DNA of 64,000 bases, from NCBI GenBank assembly GCA_045586505.1, contig JAZNAL010000026.1, positions 16,072 to 80,071 of the forward strand, in the 5' to 3' direction. The position numbers and the translations under genes are program-made. The stretch's first letter is position 1. The number at the start of each line of letters is the position of its first letter. This document shows, piece after piece, positions 8,351-16,624 of this stretch. Under the pieces are notes generated by a model. The model ran no database searches and had not been told where the DNA came from. It saw nothing but the letters and a program-made list of their open reading frames with translations. Source of the stretch: Flemingiibacterium sp045586505. Lineage in GTDB: Bacteria; Bacillota; Clostridia; Oscillospirales; CAG-272.

Positions 8351-9694
8351 TTACTGTTCCTTTGCTTTAGAAACGATAACGTTTACGATAATACCGAGAA
8401 TGAGTGCGCAAGCAACTGCGGTAATGGTGATCTGACCGAAGTTGAGAGTAAGACCGCCTATACCCGATATAAGTATTGTGGACACAACAAAGAGGTTCTT
8501 ATTCTGGTTGAGATCAACTTTCTGAACCATCTTAAGACCGGATACTGCGATGAATCCGTAAAGTGCCATGCACACACCACCCATTACGCAGGAGGGGATG
8601 GAGTTTACGAATGCAACGAAGGGAGCGGTGAACGAGATGAGCATTGCCAAAATAGCAGCGGTAACGATGGTGTAAACGGAAGCGTTACCGGTGATAGCAA
8701 CACATCCTACCGACTCGCCGTAGGTGGTGTTGGGGCATCCGCCGAAGAGTGCGCCTACCATGGAACCTACGCCGTCGCCGAGAAGTGTGCGGGAGAGACC
8801 GGGATCCTCGAGAAGATCGCTCTCGATGATGGTGGAGATGTTCTTGTGGTCTGCGATGTGCTCAGCGAACACAACGAAAGCAACGGGAAGGTATGCAACT
8901 GCGAGAGTAGCTATGTACGCGCCGTCGATCTCCTTGATACCCTTTATTGCTTCAACAAAGGTGAAGCCGGGGAGAGTGAAGAAGGTTTCGAGGTTTACGC
9001 CGTTTGCCCAGAGGTTTGTTATGTGGGTGAAGTCGATAACCTTGAGTGCGTCGATGCCTGCAACATTACCGATAACGGTGAGGATGGCAGCAAAGGCATA
9101 ACCGCCGAGGATACCGAGAATGAAGGGGATCAGACGGGTCATCTTCTTGCCGTAGGTAGCGCAGAGGATAACAATAATGAGGGTAATGAGACCTACGAGA
9201 ACGCAAACAAGGGGATGTGCGGTACCAACGCCGCCCTTCTGAAGGTCGCCTACCGCATTGCCTGCGAGGGAGAGACCGATAATAGCAACGGTGGGACCGA
9301 TAACGACTGCGGGCATAAGCTTGTTTATCCAGTTTACGCCTGCGATCTTAACGATGATTGCAATAACAACGTACACAAGTCCGGCGAATATAGCACCGAT
9401 GATAAGACCTGCGAAGCCGGCTGCAGTAGAAACTGCGCCTGCAAATGCAGCTGCCATAGAGCCGAGGAATGCGAAAGAGGAACCGAGGAATACGGGGCTT
9501 CTGAATTTGGTGAAAAGCAGATAAACGATGGTACCCATACCTGCACCGAAAAGTGCAGCCGCAGGGCTCATGCCGTTGCCGATAATTACCGGAACAACGA
9601 GAGTTGCTGCCATAATGGCAAGAAGCTGCTGGATCGCAAACACGATCAGCTGTCCGAATTTGGGCTTGTCCTTGACTCCGTAAATGAGTTTCAT
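8351..9694 (-). CDS. uraA: Uracil/xanthine permease, NCS2 family
   Basis: 447 residues, about 14 membrane segments. The sequence shows the NCS2 pattern: IYGVKDKPKFGQLIVFAIQQ at the N-terminus, the AFLGS/FLGSSFAFLGS repeats, the motif around FAEHIADHKN (substrate-site Glu in helix 8), and GGCPNTTYGE in helix 10. The pairing with upp argues for uracil as substrate rather than xanthine. GGAGG lies 9 bases upstream of the ATG. Transcribed from the promoter at 9756-9784. Confidence 0.95.
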   Translation of the reverse strand: MKLIYGVKDKPKFGQLIVFAIQQLLAIMAATLVVPVIIGNGMSPAAALFGAGMGTIVYLLFTKFRSPVFLGSSFAFLGSMAAAFAGAVSTAAGFAGLIIGAIFAGLVYVVIAIIVKIAGVNWINKLMPAVVIGPTVAIIGLSLAGNAVGDLQKGGVGTAHPLVCVLVGLITLIIVILCATYGKKMTRLIPFILGILGGYAFAAILTVIGNVAGIDALKVIDFTHITNLWANGVNLETFFTLPGFTFVEAIKGIKEIDGAYIATLAVAYLPVAFVVFAEHIADHKNISTIIESDLLEDPGLSRTLLGDGVGSMVGALFGGCPNTTYGESVGCVAITGNASVYTIVTAAILAMLISFTAPFVAFVNSIPSCVMGGVCMALYGFIAVSGLKMVQKVDLNQNKNLFVVSTILISGIGGLTLNFGQITITAVACALILGIIVNVIVSKAKEQ

Positions 9695-9755
9695 TTGAGT
9701 TTACCTCCATGTAATAAATATTTTTTAGAGTCTGTGGCCGAGTCATGCTACATAT

Positions 9756-9784
9756 AATATACCACATTCGACGTATTTTGTCAA
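9756..9784 (-). promoter_or_regulatory. Sigma-A promoter of uraA-upp
   Basis: Minus strand: TTGACA, 17 bases, TATATT. The roughly 55-base leader contains a GACTC direct repeat 12 bases apart but no recognisable PyrR site or terminator. The rest of the gap up to 9909 is AT-rich with nothing else I can support. Confidence 0.8.
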
Positions 9785-9909
9785 CACTTTCTTAATAAGT
9801 AATTAAAACCTTTCCGTTCATCTTTTTTTGACAAAAAACTTTGTTTGGAGCTTTTACTGTTCCTCACATAATTATTTTTTGTTTTTTGCATATTTTCGTT
9901 TCAAAAGTG

Positions 9910-9938
9910 GTGACAAATTAAAATTTTTCTGATATAAT
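9910..9938 (+). promoter_or_regulatory. Sigma-A promoter of the HerA-like gene
   Basis: GTGACA, 17 bases, TATAAT preceded by TGA (extended -10). Start codon 43 bases downstream. Confidence 0.75.
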
Positions 9939-9980
9939 ATACCTATATATTGAAAAATCACCTCAGCAAGGAGTAATATC

Positions 9981-11471
9981 ATGTATCAGAAGGACACGCA
10001 CAAGGTCTGGCTTGCAACTGGTACGAACCGTGTTTATCTTGAGCCGTCGATGGCAAACCGTCACGGTCTAATTGCGGGCGCTACCGGTACAGGTAAGACC
10101 GTTACATTAAAGGTACTCGCGGAATCGTTCAGTGACATGGGCGTTCCCGTGTTTGTTGCGGATATCAAGGGCGACCTTTCGGGAATGTGCGAAGCCGGAA
10201 GCGAAAACAAGCACATCCGCCGCAGCATCGACACCATGGGCATCACCGATTTTAATTACACCTCCTATCCCGTACAATTCTGGGATGTGTACGGAAAGCA
10301 GGGACTTCCCGTACGCACCACTATCTCCGAAATGGGTCCCGACCTGCTGGCACGTCTGCTTGGTCTCAACGACACACAAAGCGGCATTCTCCGCATAGTA
10401 TTCCGCGTAGCGGATGATAAGGAAATGCTGTTAGTCGACCTGAAGGATCTGCGCGCTATGGTGCAGTTTGTAGGCGATAACGCAAAAGAGTACAAGCTCA
10501 CCTACGGCAACATTTCCCCACAATCTGTAGGTGCTATACAGCGTGCACTGCTCACTTTGGAGGACGAGGGCGGCGAAATTTTCTTCGGCGAGCCCTCACT
10601 TGAGCTTGCCGATTGGGTCGACTGGGCCGATGACGGACGCGGTGTTATGAACATCCTCGAGTGCTCGGAGCTGTTCCAGCATCCGCTGCTTTACGGCACC
10701 TTCCTTCTGTGGATGCTTTCGGAGATTTACGAGATGCTTCCCGAAGCCGGCGACCTTGAAAAGCCCAAATTGGCATTCTTCTTTGATGAAGCGCACCTGC
10801 TTTTCGATGATGCTCCAAAGGCGCTGGTGGACAAGGTCGAGCAGGTAGTGCGCCTTATCCGTTCCAAGGGCGTCAGTGTATGGTTTATAACTCAAAACCC
10901 CACGGATATCCCCGACAACGTGCTGGGACAGATCGGTAACCGTGTGCAGCACGCTCTGCGCGCGTATACGCCAAACGATCAAAAGGCACTGAATGCCGCC
11001 GCTAAATCCTTCCGTGTCAACCCCGAATTTGACACCGCCGAGGCTATCATGTCCCTCGGTGTGGGTGAAGCGCTGGTCTCCGTTTTAGATGCTGACGGTG
11101 TGCCGTCGATCGTGGAGAGATGCAACATCCTGCCGCCAAGGAGCAGTATGAAGGCGGTAGATCCTATCCTGCTTCAAAGTGTAGTGCTGGCAAGCAGTCT
11201 GCGCGATAAATATGCCGCCGAGGAGGATCGTGAGTCCGCATACGAGCAGCTTTGTGAGGAGCGTGAGGAGGAAGCCAAGGCGGAAGCGAAGGCTAAAGAA
11301 AAAGCCGAAAAGGAAAAAGAAAAGGCTAAAGCCGAGAAAAAGGCAAAAACATCGTCCGGACGCAAAAAGACCTCCGTATTTGAAAAAGCGGTATCCAGCA
11401 CCGCAAACACCATCGGTCGTGAGATCGGCAAAAAGATAGTCCGCGGCATTTTCGAAACCTTTCTTAAATAG
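9981..11471 (+). CDS. HerA/DUF853-family P-loop ATPase (YjgR-like)
   Basis: 496 residues. The DUF853/HelicaseHerA-like family is related to the HerA/FtsK translocases, but its cellular role is poorly defined. Walker A is GATGTGKT (residues 33-40), Walker B FFFDEAHLL (about 265), and a conserved QNPTDIPDNVLGQIGNR segment follows. The C-terminal 80 residues are very Lys/Glu/Ala-rich (about 415-465), probably a long charged helix, then a short amphipathic end (IGREIGKKIVRGIFETFLK) that could touch membrane or DNA. AAGGAG precedes the ATG. It is monocistronic. Confidence 0.9.
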   Translation: MYQKDTHKVWLATGTNRVYLEPSMANRHGLIAGATGTGKTVTLKVLAESFSDMGVPVFVADIKGDLSGMCEAGSENKHIRRSIDTMGITDFNYTSYPVQFWDVYGKQGLPVRTTISEMGPDLLARLLGLNDTQSGILRIVFRVADDKEMLLVDLKDLRAMVQFVGDNAKEYKLTYGNISPQSVGAIQRALLTLEDEGGEIFFGEPSLELADWVDWADDGRGVMNILECSELFQHPLLYGTFLLWMLSEIYEMLPEAGDLEKPKLAFFFDEAHLLFDDAPKALVDKVEQVVRLIRSKGVSVWFITQNPTDIPDNVLGQIGNRVQHALRAYTPNDQKALNAAAKSFRVNPEFDTAEAIMSLGVGEALVSVLDADGVPSIVERCNILPPRSSMKAVDPILLQSVVLASSLRDKYAAEEDRESAYEQLCEEREEEAKAEAKAKEKAEKEKEKAKAEKKAKTSSGRKKTSVFEKAVSSTANTIGREIGKKIVRGIFETFLK

Positions 11472-11525
11472 AGATGTAAGCAAGCCCGAAGTGTTCGACG
11501 GCCTTGGTATAAATGTTAATCGGTC

Positions 11526-11554
11526 GCGATTTTAACAATTTTACGAAAAATCGC
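11526..11554. repeat. Inverted repeat downstream of the HerA-like gene
   Basis: GCGATTTT (11526-11533) and AAAATCGC (11547-11554) can form an 8-bp hairpin with a 13-base loop. There is no T-run, so it is a weak terminator candidate or an upstream operator for the liv promoter. Confidence 0.4.
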
Positions 11555-11596
11555 ACAAATTTATTACGTTAATTTGAAAAAATCTCACCCGAAATA

Positions 11597-11625
11597 TTGA
11601 CATTGTAAAAAAAAAGATGTATACT
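11597..11625 (+). promoter_or_regulatory. Sigma-A promoter of the liv operon
   Basis: TTGACA, 17 bases (including an A9 tract), TATACT. A near-consensus, strong promoter. Confidence 0.85.
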
Positions 11626-11665
11626 GTATGTGTGAAATTATAAATCATTCATGGAGGTTATTATC

Positions 11666-12826
11666 ATGAAATTCACAAAAATTCTTGCACTCGTTCTTTG
11701 TGCCGTGCTCTGCTTCGGAATGGCAGCATGCGGCAGTGTAAACTATGCAGAAAACAATACCGAGTATGTGATCGGTGTTTCCGGTCCTCTTACCGGCGGT
11801 GCTGCTATGTACGGTATCGCAGTTGCAAATGCCGCTCAGCTCGCGGTTGATGAGATCAATGCAGCTGGTGGTCTCAACGGCGTTATGTTCAAGCTTGTCG
11901 CTCTTGACGATATGAACGATGCCACCAAGATATCCACCAACTACTCCTCTCTCTATGAGGGCGGTATGCAGGTATCTCTCGGTACCGTTACCACTCAGCC
12001 CGGTCTTGAGTTCAAGAACCTTTCCGCTGACGATAACGTTTTCTTCCTCACTCCTTCCGCATCCGGCGATGCCATTCCCGTAAACAAGAACGGCTATCAG
12101 ATGTGCTTTGCGGACGGCAACCAGGGTAAGGTTGCGGCTGAATACGTAAACGCTAACTTTGCAGGTCAGACCATCGGCGTATTCTATAAGTCCGATGAGG
12201 CTTATTCTAAGGGTATTTACGATCAGTTCAAGGCAAACCTTGACACCTCGGTTACTGTAGTTGAAACCACCTTCACCGATGCAAACGCAACCGACTTTTC
12301 GACTCAGATCGATACTCTGAAGGCTTGCAACTTCATCTTCATGCCCATCTACTATACTCCCGCTTCGCTCTTCTTGCAGCAGGCAAAGGACATCATGGCT
12401 GCTGATGCGGTCTACTACGGCTGCGACGGCTTCGACGGCATCGATAACATCGATGGCTTCGATATCACCTTGATTCCTCAGGAAATCACCATGCTCTCCC
12501 ACTTCAACTCCAAGGCTACGGACGGTCTTGCAAAGGAGTTTATCGACAAGTATGTTGACAAATTCGGTTCCGAGACCCTTAACCAGTTCGGTGCTTCTGC
12601 TTACGACTGCGTATATGCAATCTACGGCGCTATGAAGAAGGCTATCGACGAGGGCAAGGAAATCCCCGTTACCATCAGCGCATCCGACCTCTGCGACATC
12701 CTTATGGCACAGTTCGAGGGCGGCTACTCTCTTGAAAAGGCTGTTACCGGCGAAAACATCACCTGGGAATCCACCGGTTATGTAAACAAGGGCGCCATCA
12801 AGTACATTATCAAAGAAGCTAACTGA
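11666..12826 (+). CDS. livJ: Branched-chain amino acid type ABC transporter, substrate-binding lipoprotein
   Basis: 386 residues, Peripla_BP_6 family. Signal peptide with lipobox FGMAAC, then mature sequence EYVIGVSGPLTGGAAMYG and the amino-acid-binding SPSASGDAIP-like region, as in LivJ/LivK proteins. It delivers ligand to the LivHM permease at the membrane. The ligand is not proven; Leu/Ile/Val is the family default. Start at 11666, with GGAGG 8 bases upstream. First gene of the operon, separated from livH by a perfect 19-bp hairpin. Confidence 0.93.
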   Translation: MKFTKILALVLCAVLCFGMAACGSVNYAENNTEYVIGVSGPLTGGAAMYGIAVANAAQLAVDEINAAGGLNGVMFKLVALDDMNDATKISTNYSSLYEGGMQVSLGTVTTQPGLEFKNLSADDNVFFLTPSASGDAIPVNKNGYQMCFADGNQGKVAAEYVNANFAGQTIGVFYKSDEAYSKGIYDQFKANLDTSVTVVETTFTDANATDFSTQIDTLKACNFIFMPIYYTPASLFLQQAKDIMAADAVYYGCDGFDGIDNIDGFDITLIPQEITMLSHFNSKATDGLAKEFIDKYVDKFGSETLNQFGASAYDCVYAIYGAMKKAIDEGKEIPVTISASDLCDILMAQFEGGYSLEKAVTGENITWESTGYVNKGAIKYIIKEAN

Positions 12827-12857
12827 TAGCTTTACGTTTTAAGAACGTTTTAAGAGA

Positions 12858-12899
12858 ATAACTGCATATACCGACCGAAGGGTCGGTATATGCAGTTAT
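12858..12899 (+). promoter_or_regulatory. Perfect 19-bp hairpin between binding-protein and permease genes
   Basis: A 19-base arm (12858-12876) pairs perfectly with 12881-12899 around a GAAG loop. No T-run follows, so it is more likely a 3' stabiliser or RNase barrier that protects the binding-protein mRNA and reduces permease expression than a full terminator. It ends 20 bases before the livH start. Confidence 0.75.
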
Positions 12900-12918
12900 G
12901 GCTATAAAAGGAATTTAT

Positions 12919-13791
12919 ATGGAACTTATTTTATCAACCCTGATAAACGGTCTGAGCCTTGGCGGCATATATGCCATGATAGCACTTGGCTATACAATGG
13001 TTTACGGTATCGCCAAAATGCTCAACTTTGCCCACGGCGATATCATCATGGTCGGCGGATATGTTATATATGTGTTCATGGCACTTAAAAATCCCCTGCT
13101 CGCTATCGCTATGGCAGTTCTTTTCTGCGTCATGCTCGGTATTCTTATCGAAAAGGTGGCGTACAAACCCCTTCGTGGCGCATCCCCTCTGGCGGTGCTG
13201 ATCACCGCCATCGGCGTAAGCTATCTTCTGCAGAGCCTTGCACAGATCGTGTTCGGCTCCGCTAACAAAATGGTCACCGTATACGATTTCGGCTCGGTCA
13301 GCTTCCTCGGAGTTACCGTACAGATCTCCGCTCTTGTTACTCTTGCCGTAACTGTTGTCGTAATGATCACGCTTACCCTTTTCATCAAATACACCCGCCT
13401 CGGACGCGCTATGATCGCGGTTTCCGAGGATAAGGGCGCGGCACAGCTCATGGGTATCAACGTTAACGGTATTATTACTGTAACCTTCGCCATCGGCTCT
13501 GCACTTGCAGCGCTTGCGGGACTGTTCTATCTTCTGAAGGCTCCCAGCATTTCCAGCACTCTCGGCGCAATGCCCGGTATCAAAGCGTTTACCGCGGCAG
13601 TTATCGGCGGTATCGGCTCTATTCCCGGCGCCATGCTCGGCGGCATACTTCTCGGTATGGTTGAGTGCATCTCCTATAAGATCACCGCTATCGCTCCTTA
13701 CACAGACGCTATCGAGTTCTCTATACTTATAATCATTCTTCTTGTACGTCCTACCGGATTCCTCGGTAAGAAACGGAGGGAAAAGGTATGA
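12919..13791 (+). CDS. livH: Branched-chain amino acid type ABC permease LivH
   Basis: 290 residues, about eight membrane helices. Family motifs include NGLSLGGIYAMIALGYTMVYG at the N-terminus (given in part: LGYTMVYGI), FAHGDIIMVGGY and the ATP-binding-protein contact region MIAVSEDKGAAQLMGI. Start set at 12919, with AAGGA 7 bases upstream; the in-frame ATG at 12898 lies inside the 3' arm of the hairpin and is unlikely to be used. Its stop overlaps the livM start (ATGA). Confidence 0.95.
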   Translation: MELILSTLINGLSLGGIYAMIALGYTMVYGIAKMLNFAHGDIIMVGGYVIYVFMALKNPLLAIAMAVLFCVMLGILIEKVAYKPLRGASPLAVLITAIGVSYLLQSLAQIVFGSANKMVTVYDFGSVSFLGVTVQISALVTLAVTVVVMITLTLFIKYTRLGRAMIAVSEDKGAAQLMGINVNGIITVTFAIGSALAALAGLFYLLKAPSISSTLGAMPGIKAFTAAVIGGIGSIPGAMLGGILLGMVECISYKITAIAPYTDAIEFSILIIILLVRPTGFLGKKRREKV

Positions 13792-14933
13792 TGAAGGCAC
13801 TTCGTAATTTCAAGTGGAACCACTACATAAACTATATCGTTATAGGTATACTGACCACAGTTCTCGGAGGAATGGCTCTGGGCGGCTACAGATTTGACAG
13901 CTCCCTTCTGTTCCTTCTTGAAAAGATCGCTATAAGCATCATCCTTGCGGTATCGCTTTCACTTGTTGTAGGCTTCCTTGGCGAGCTATCTCTCGGACAC
14001 GCCGGATTTATGTGCGTCGGTGCTTATCTCGGCGGTAAGATCGCGGCCGTTCTCGAGCCGACTCTCGGCAACGGACCTCTCGGATTTTTTATAGCTCTTG
14101 TGGTGGGCGGTGCAGCAGCGGCACTCTGCGGCGTTATCATCGGTATTCCCGCACTCCGACTTCGCGGAGACTACCTTGCTATTGTGACCCTTGCGTTCGG
14201 CGAGATCGTAAAGTCCATTTTCCAGAACACCTCTACCGAATCCTTCGGCGGTGCTATCGGACTTCCCACTCCCCGTTACGATAAGAAATATCTTTTCATT
14301 TTTGCATTTATTCTCGTGCTTGTAACCCTTGCCGTGGTACAGAACTTTATCCGCTCAAAGCATGGCAGAGCCGTTACGGCGATCCGTGATAACGAGATCG
14401 CGGCACGTGCTACCGGTATAAACGTAACCAAGTACAAGCTGCTTGCCTTCACCCTGTCCGCAACATTTGCGGGCATTGCAGGCGTACTCTACAGCTTCAG
14501 CAATTACACCGTTCAAAGCGCGAAATTCGGGTACAACTATTCTATCGAGATCCTTGTAATGGTAGTTCTCGGCGGTATGGGAAGCGTTAACGGCTCCATT
14601 ATCGCGGCGGCGCTCATAACTTTCCTTAACACCAAGCTGGCAACCGTGCTTACGGGTGATCTCGCCGTGCTTCAGAATCTTCTCTACGCGCTCATCCTTA
14701 TCGTTATCGTTGTTTACAATAATGCTCCCGCATTAAAGAGCTTCCGCGACAGGTACAACTTTGGCGCACTTGCCAGAAAGCTTGCAAGACGCAAAAACGA
14801 TCCCTCCCATATCAAGGATGACCAGGCGAAGTGGGACGTCGTTCCTACCAAGATAGAGATGAACGAGGTTCTCTCCATAGATCTGACACCCCAGGACAAG
14901 CAGGGATATGAGAAAAAAGGAGGAGATGAGTAA
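13788..14933 (+). CDS. livM: Branched-chain amino acid type ABC permease LivM
   Basis: 381 residues, membrane partner of LivH. Motifs GFLGELSLGHAGFMCVGAYL (helix 2-3), LRLRGDYLAIVTLAFGEIV and the cytoplasmic coupling helix AIRDNEIAARATGIN are typical. The C-terminal 60 residues (after FRDRYNFGALARKL) form a charged cytoplasmic tail longer than in many LivM proteins. Overlaps livH by 4 bases and livG by 1 base, so translation is coupled. Confidence 0.95.
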   Translation: MMKALRNFKWNHYINYIVIGILTTVLGGMALGGYRFDSSLLFLLEKIAISIILAVSLSLVVGFLGELSLGHAGFMCVGAYLGGKIAAVLEPTLGNGPLGFFIALVVGGAAAALCGVIIGIPALRLRGDYLAIVTLAFGEIVKSIFQNTSTESFGGAIGLPTPRYDKKYLFIFAFILVLVTLAVVQNFIRSKHGRAVTAIRDNEIAARATGINVTKYKLLAFTLSATFAGIAGVLYSFSNYTVQSAKFGYNYSIEILVMVVLGGMGSVNGSIIAAALITFLNTKLATVLTGDLAVLQNLLYALILIVIVVYNNAPALKSFRDRYNFGALARKLARRKNDPSHIKDDQAKWDVVPTKIEMNEVLSIDLTPQDKQGYEKKGGDE

Positions 14934-15703
14934 TGGCTGATTACATTCTTGAAACAAAGAATCTCGGTATCTCCTTCGGCGGTCTTAAAGCGGCACAGGA
15001 TGTGAACATCCGCATAAAGAAGAATCAGATCTACGGTCTTATCGGTCCCAACGGTGCCGGAAAGACCACGATATTCAATCTTCTCACAGGCGTTTACAAG
15101 CCCACAGCCGGTACATTCTACCTCGACGGCGAGGAGCTTAAGGGACTCGCTCAGGACAAGATAAACGGTAAGGGAATAGCACGCACGTTCCAGAACATCC
15201 GTCTTTTCAACAACATGACTGTAATCAGAAATGTTATGGTTGGTCTGCACAACCGCCCCGAATACAAGTGCAGTGTTGCAGAGACATTATTCCGTCTTCC
15301 CCGCCATTTCAAGGTTGAGAAGGCGATGCGTGAGAAGGCAAAGGAGCTGCTTCGCATCTTTGATCTTGAAGAGGAGCGCAACAATCTCGCCTGCAATCTG
15401 CCTTACGGTAAGCAGAGAAAATTGGAGATCGCACGAGCGCTTGCCACAAATCCGAAGCTGCTGCTCCTCGATGAGCCTGCAGCGGGCATGAATCCTCATG
15501 AAACCGAGGATCTTGTAAAGACCATACGCTTTATACGCGACAGCTTCAATATGACAATACTACTGATCGAGCACGATATGAAGTTTGTGTCGGGACTCTG
15601 TGACGAGGTCACTGTGTTGAATTTCGGCACGGTGCTTGCGGAGGGCGACACCAAGACTGCCTTAAACGATCCCGAGGTCATTAAGGCATACATCGGAGGT
15701 TAA
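14933..15703 (+). CDS. livG: Branched-chain amino acid type ABC ATPase LivG
   Basis: 256 residues. Walker A GPNGAGKTT (about residue 38-46), the LivG-specific long insert after GIARTFQNIRLFNNMTVIRN, a divergent signature (NLPYGKQRKLEIARAL), Walker B LLLLDEPAAGMNP and switch IEHDM. Forms the ATPase heterodimer with LivF. Starts on the last base of the livM stop with AAGGAGG upstream. Its stop is followed within 2 bases by intergenic element copy A. Confidence 0.96.
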   Translation: MADYILETKNLGISFGGLKAAQDVNIRIKKNQIYGLIGPNGAGKTTIFNLLTGVYKPTAGTFYLDGEELKGLAQDKINGKGIARTFQNIRLFNNMTVIRNVMVGLHNRPEYKCSVAETLFRLPRHFKVEKAMREKAKELLRIFDLEEERNNLACNLPYGKQRKLEIARALATNPKLLLLDEPAAGMNPHETEDLVKTIRFIRDSFNMTILLIEHDMKFVSGLCDEVTVLNFGTVLAEGDTKTALNDPEVIKAYIGG

Positions 15704-15704
15704 A

Positions 15705-15812
15705 GTCTGAAAAACGGGGCGTTTTTCAGACAAGGAAGTCTTGTGCCTTTCGCATCTCTTATGCGATTTCCATATGGATACCGGCACAAAACCTCGCAAT
15801 CGTTGGAAAGGA
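15705..15812 (+). repeat. Structured intergenic RNA-like element, copy A (livG/livF)
   Basis: Hairpin H1: 15705-15716 with 15720-15731 (12 bp, 3-base loop). Long-range stem P1: TTGTGCC (15741-15747) with GGCACAA (15783-15789). It encloses P2, CGCAT/ATGCG (15751-15755, 15761-15765), and a weaker P3, TCC/GGA (15769-15771, 15776-15778). The element ends in GAAAGGA, the ribosome site of livF. A second copy, about 80% identical by hand alignment, lies at 34711-34819 and folds the same way. I do not recognise a known RNA family or mobile repeat. Confidence 0.8.
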
Positions 15813-15824
15813 ATGGCTATATCT

Positions 15825-16535
15825 ATGGCAATGCTTGAAGTAAAAGACCTTGAAGTCTACTACGGCGTGATCTGCGCGCTTAAGGGTATCAGCTTCGAGG
15901 TAAACGAGGGAGAGATCGTCACTCTCATCGGCGCAAACGGTGCGGGTAAAACCACCACCATGCAGAGTGTCGTCGGACTTATCCCCACAAGAGCGGGAAG
16001 CGTCACCTTTGACGGTCACGACATCACAAAGACTCCCTGCCACAAAATAGTGCATCTCGGTATGACACAGGTGCCCGAGGGAAGACGCATCTTCCAGGAG
16101 CTGACCGTTTACGAGAACCTCCTTATGGGTGCATACTCCATGAAGGATCAGTCGGGCTTTAAGGCGGACATCGACGCGGTATATACCCGATTCCCACGCC
16201 TTGCGGAGAGACGCAACCAGATCGCGGGTACGCTTTCGGGCGGTGAGCAGCAGATGCTTGCTATGGGCAGAGCGATCATGAGTCATCCCAAGCTTTTAAT
16301 GCTGGATGAGCCGTCAATGGGTCTGTCCCCTCTGCTTGTGGATCAGGTATTTGAGATCATCAAGGACATCAACAAGGATGGCACCACCATTCTTCTGGTC
16401 GAGCAGAATGCGGGCAAGTCGCTTGCGATCTCCGACCGAGCATACGTGCTGGAAAACGGCAGGATCGTCCTCACCGGTACAGGTACGGAGCTTGCCGCAA
16501 GCGAGATGGTCAAGAAGGCTTATCTCGGCGGCTGA
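15825..16535 (+). CDS. livF: Branched-chain amino acid type ABC ATPase LivF
   Basis: About 236 residues. Walker A GANGAGKTT, LivF-typical HLGMTQVPEGRRIFQELTVYEN, signature LSGGEQQMLAMGRA, Walker B LLMLDEPSMGLSP and LVEQN switch. Start is ambiguous: ATG at 15813 abuts AAAGGA with no spacer; ATG at 15825 is 12 bases after it and gives MAMLEVKDLEVYYG; ATG at 15831 is also possible. I chose 15825 because the equivalent ATG is used in parallel after copy B of the same element. Last gene of the operon. Confidence 0.93.
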   Translation: MAMLEVKDLEVYYGVICALKGISFEVNEGEIVTLIGANGAGKTTTMQSVVGLIPTRAGSVTFDGHDITKTPCHKIVHLGMTQVPEGRRIFQELTVYENLLMGAYSMKDQSGFKADIDAVYTRFPRLAERRNQIAGTLSGGEQQMLAMGRAIMSHPKLLMLDEPSMGLSPLLVDQVFEIIKDINKDGTTILLVEQNAGKSLAISDRAYVLENGRIVLTGTGTELAASEMVKKAYLGG

Positions 16536-16579
16536 GTTATAATGGAGCTTCGCACAAAACTTATCTGTAGTGAAAAATG

Positions 16580-16617
16580 GGGCTGATGCAGCTTGTAACT
16601 GCATCAGCCCTCTGTTT
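16580..16617. terminator. Terminator after livF
   Basis: GGGCTGATGCAG (16580-16591) pairs with CTGCATCAGCCC (16599-16610), followed by TCTGTTTT. It sits between livF and a convergent gene. Confidence 0.85.
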
Positions 16618-16624
16618 TACAAAC

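Noticed and set aside
9695..9755. PyrR or riboswitch control of uraA-upp
   Set aside because: The leader is only about 55 bases; no PyrR-binding consensus and no terminator hairpin.
8846..9757. Open frame opposite uraA, rich in Asn/Cys/Glu
   Set aside because: Complement of a clear NCS2 permease; biased composition and no ribosome site.
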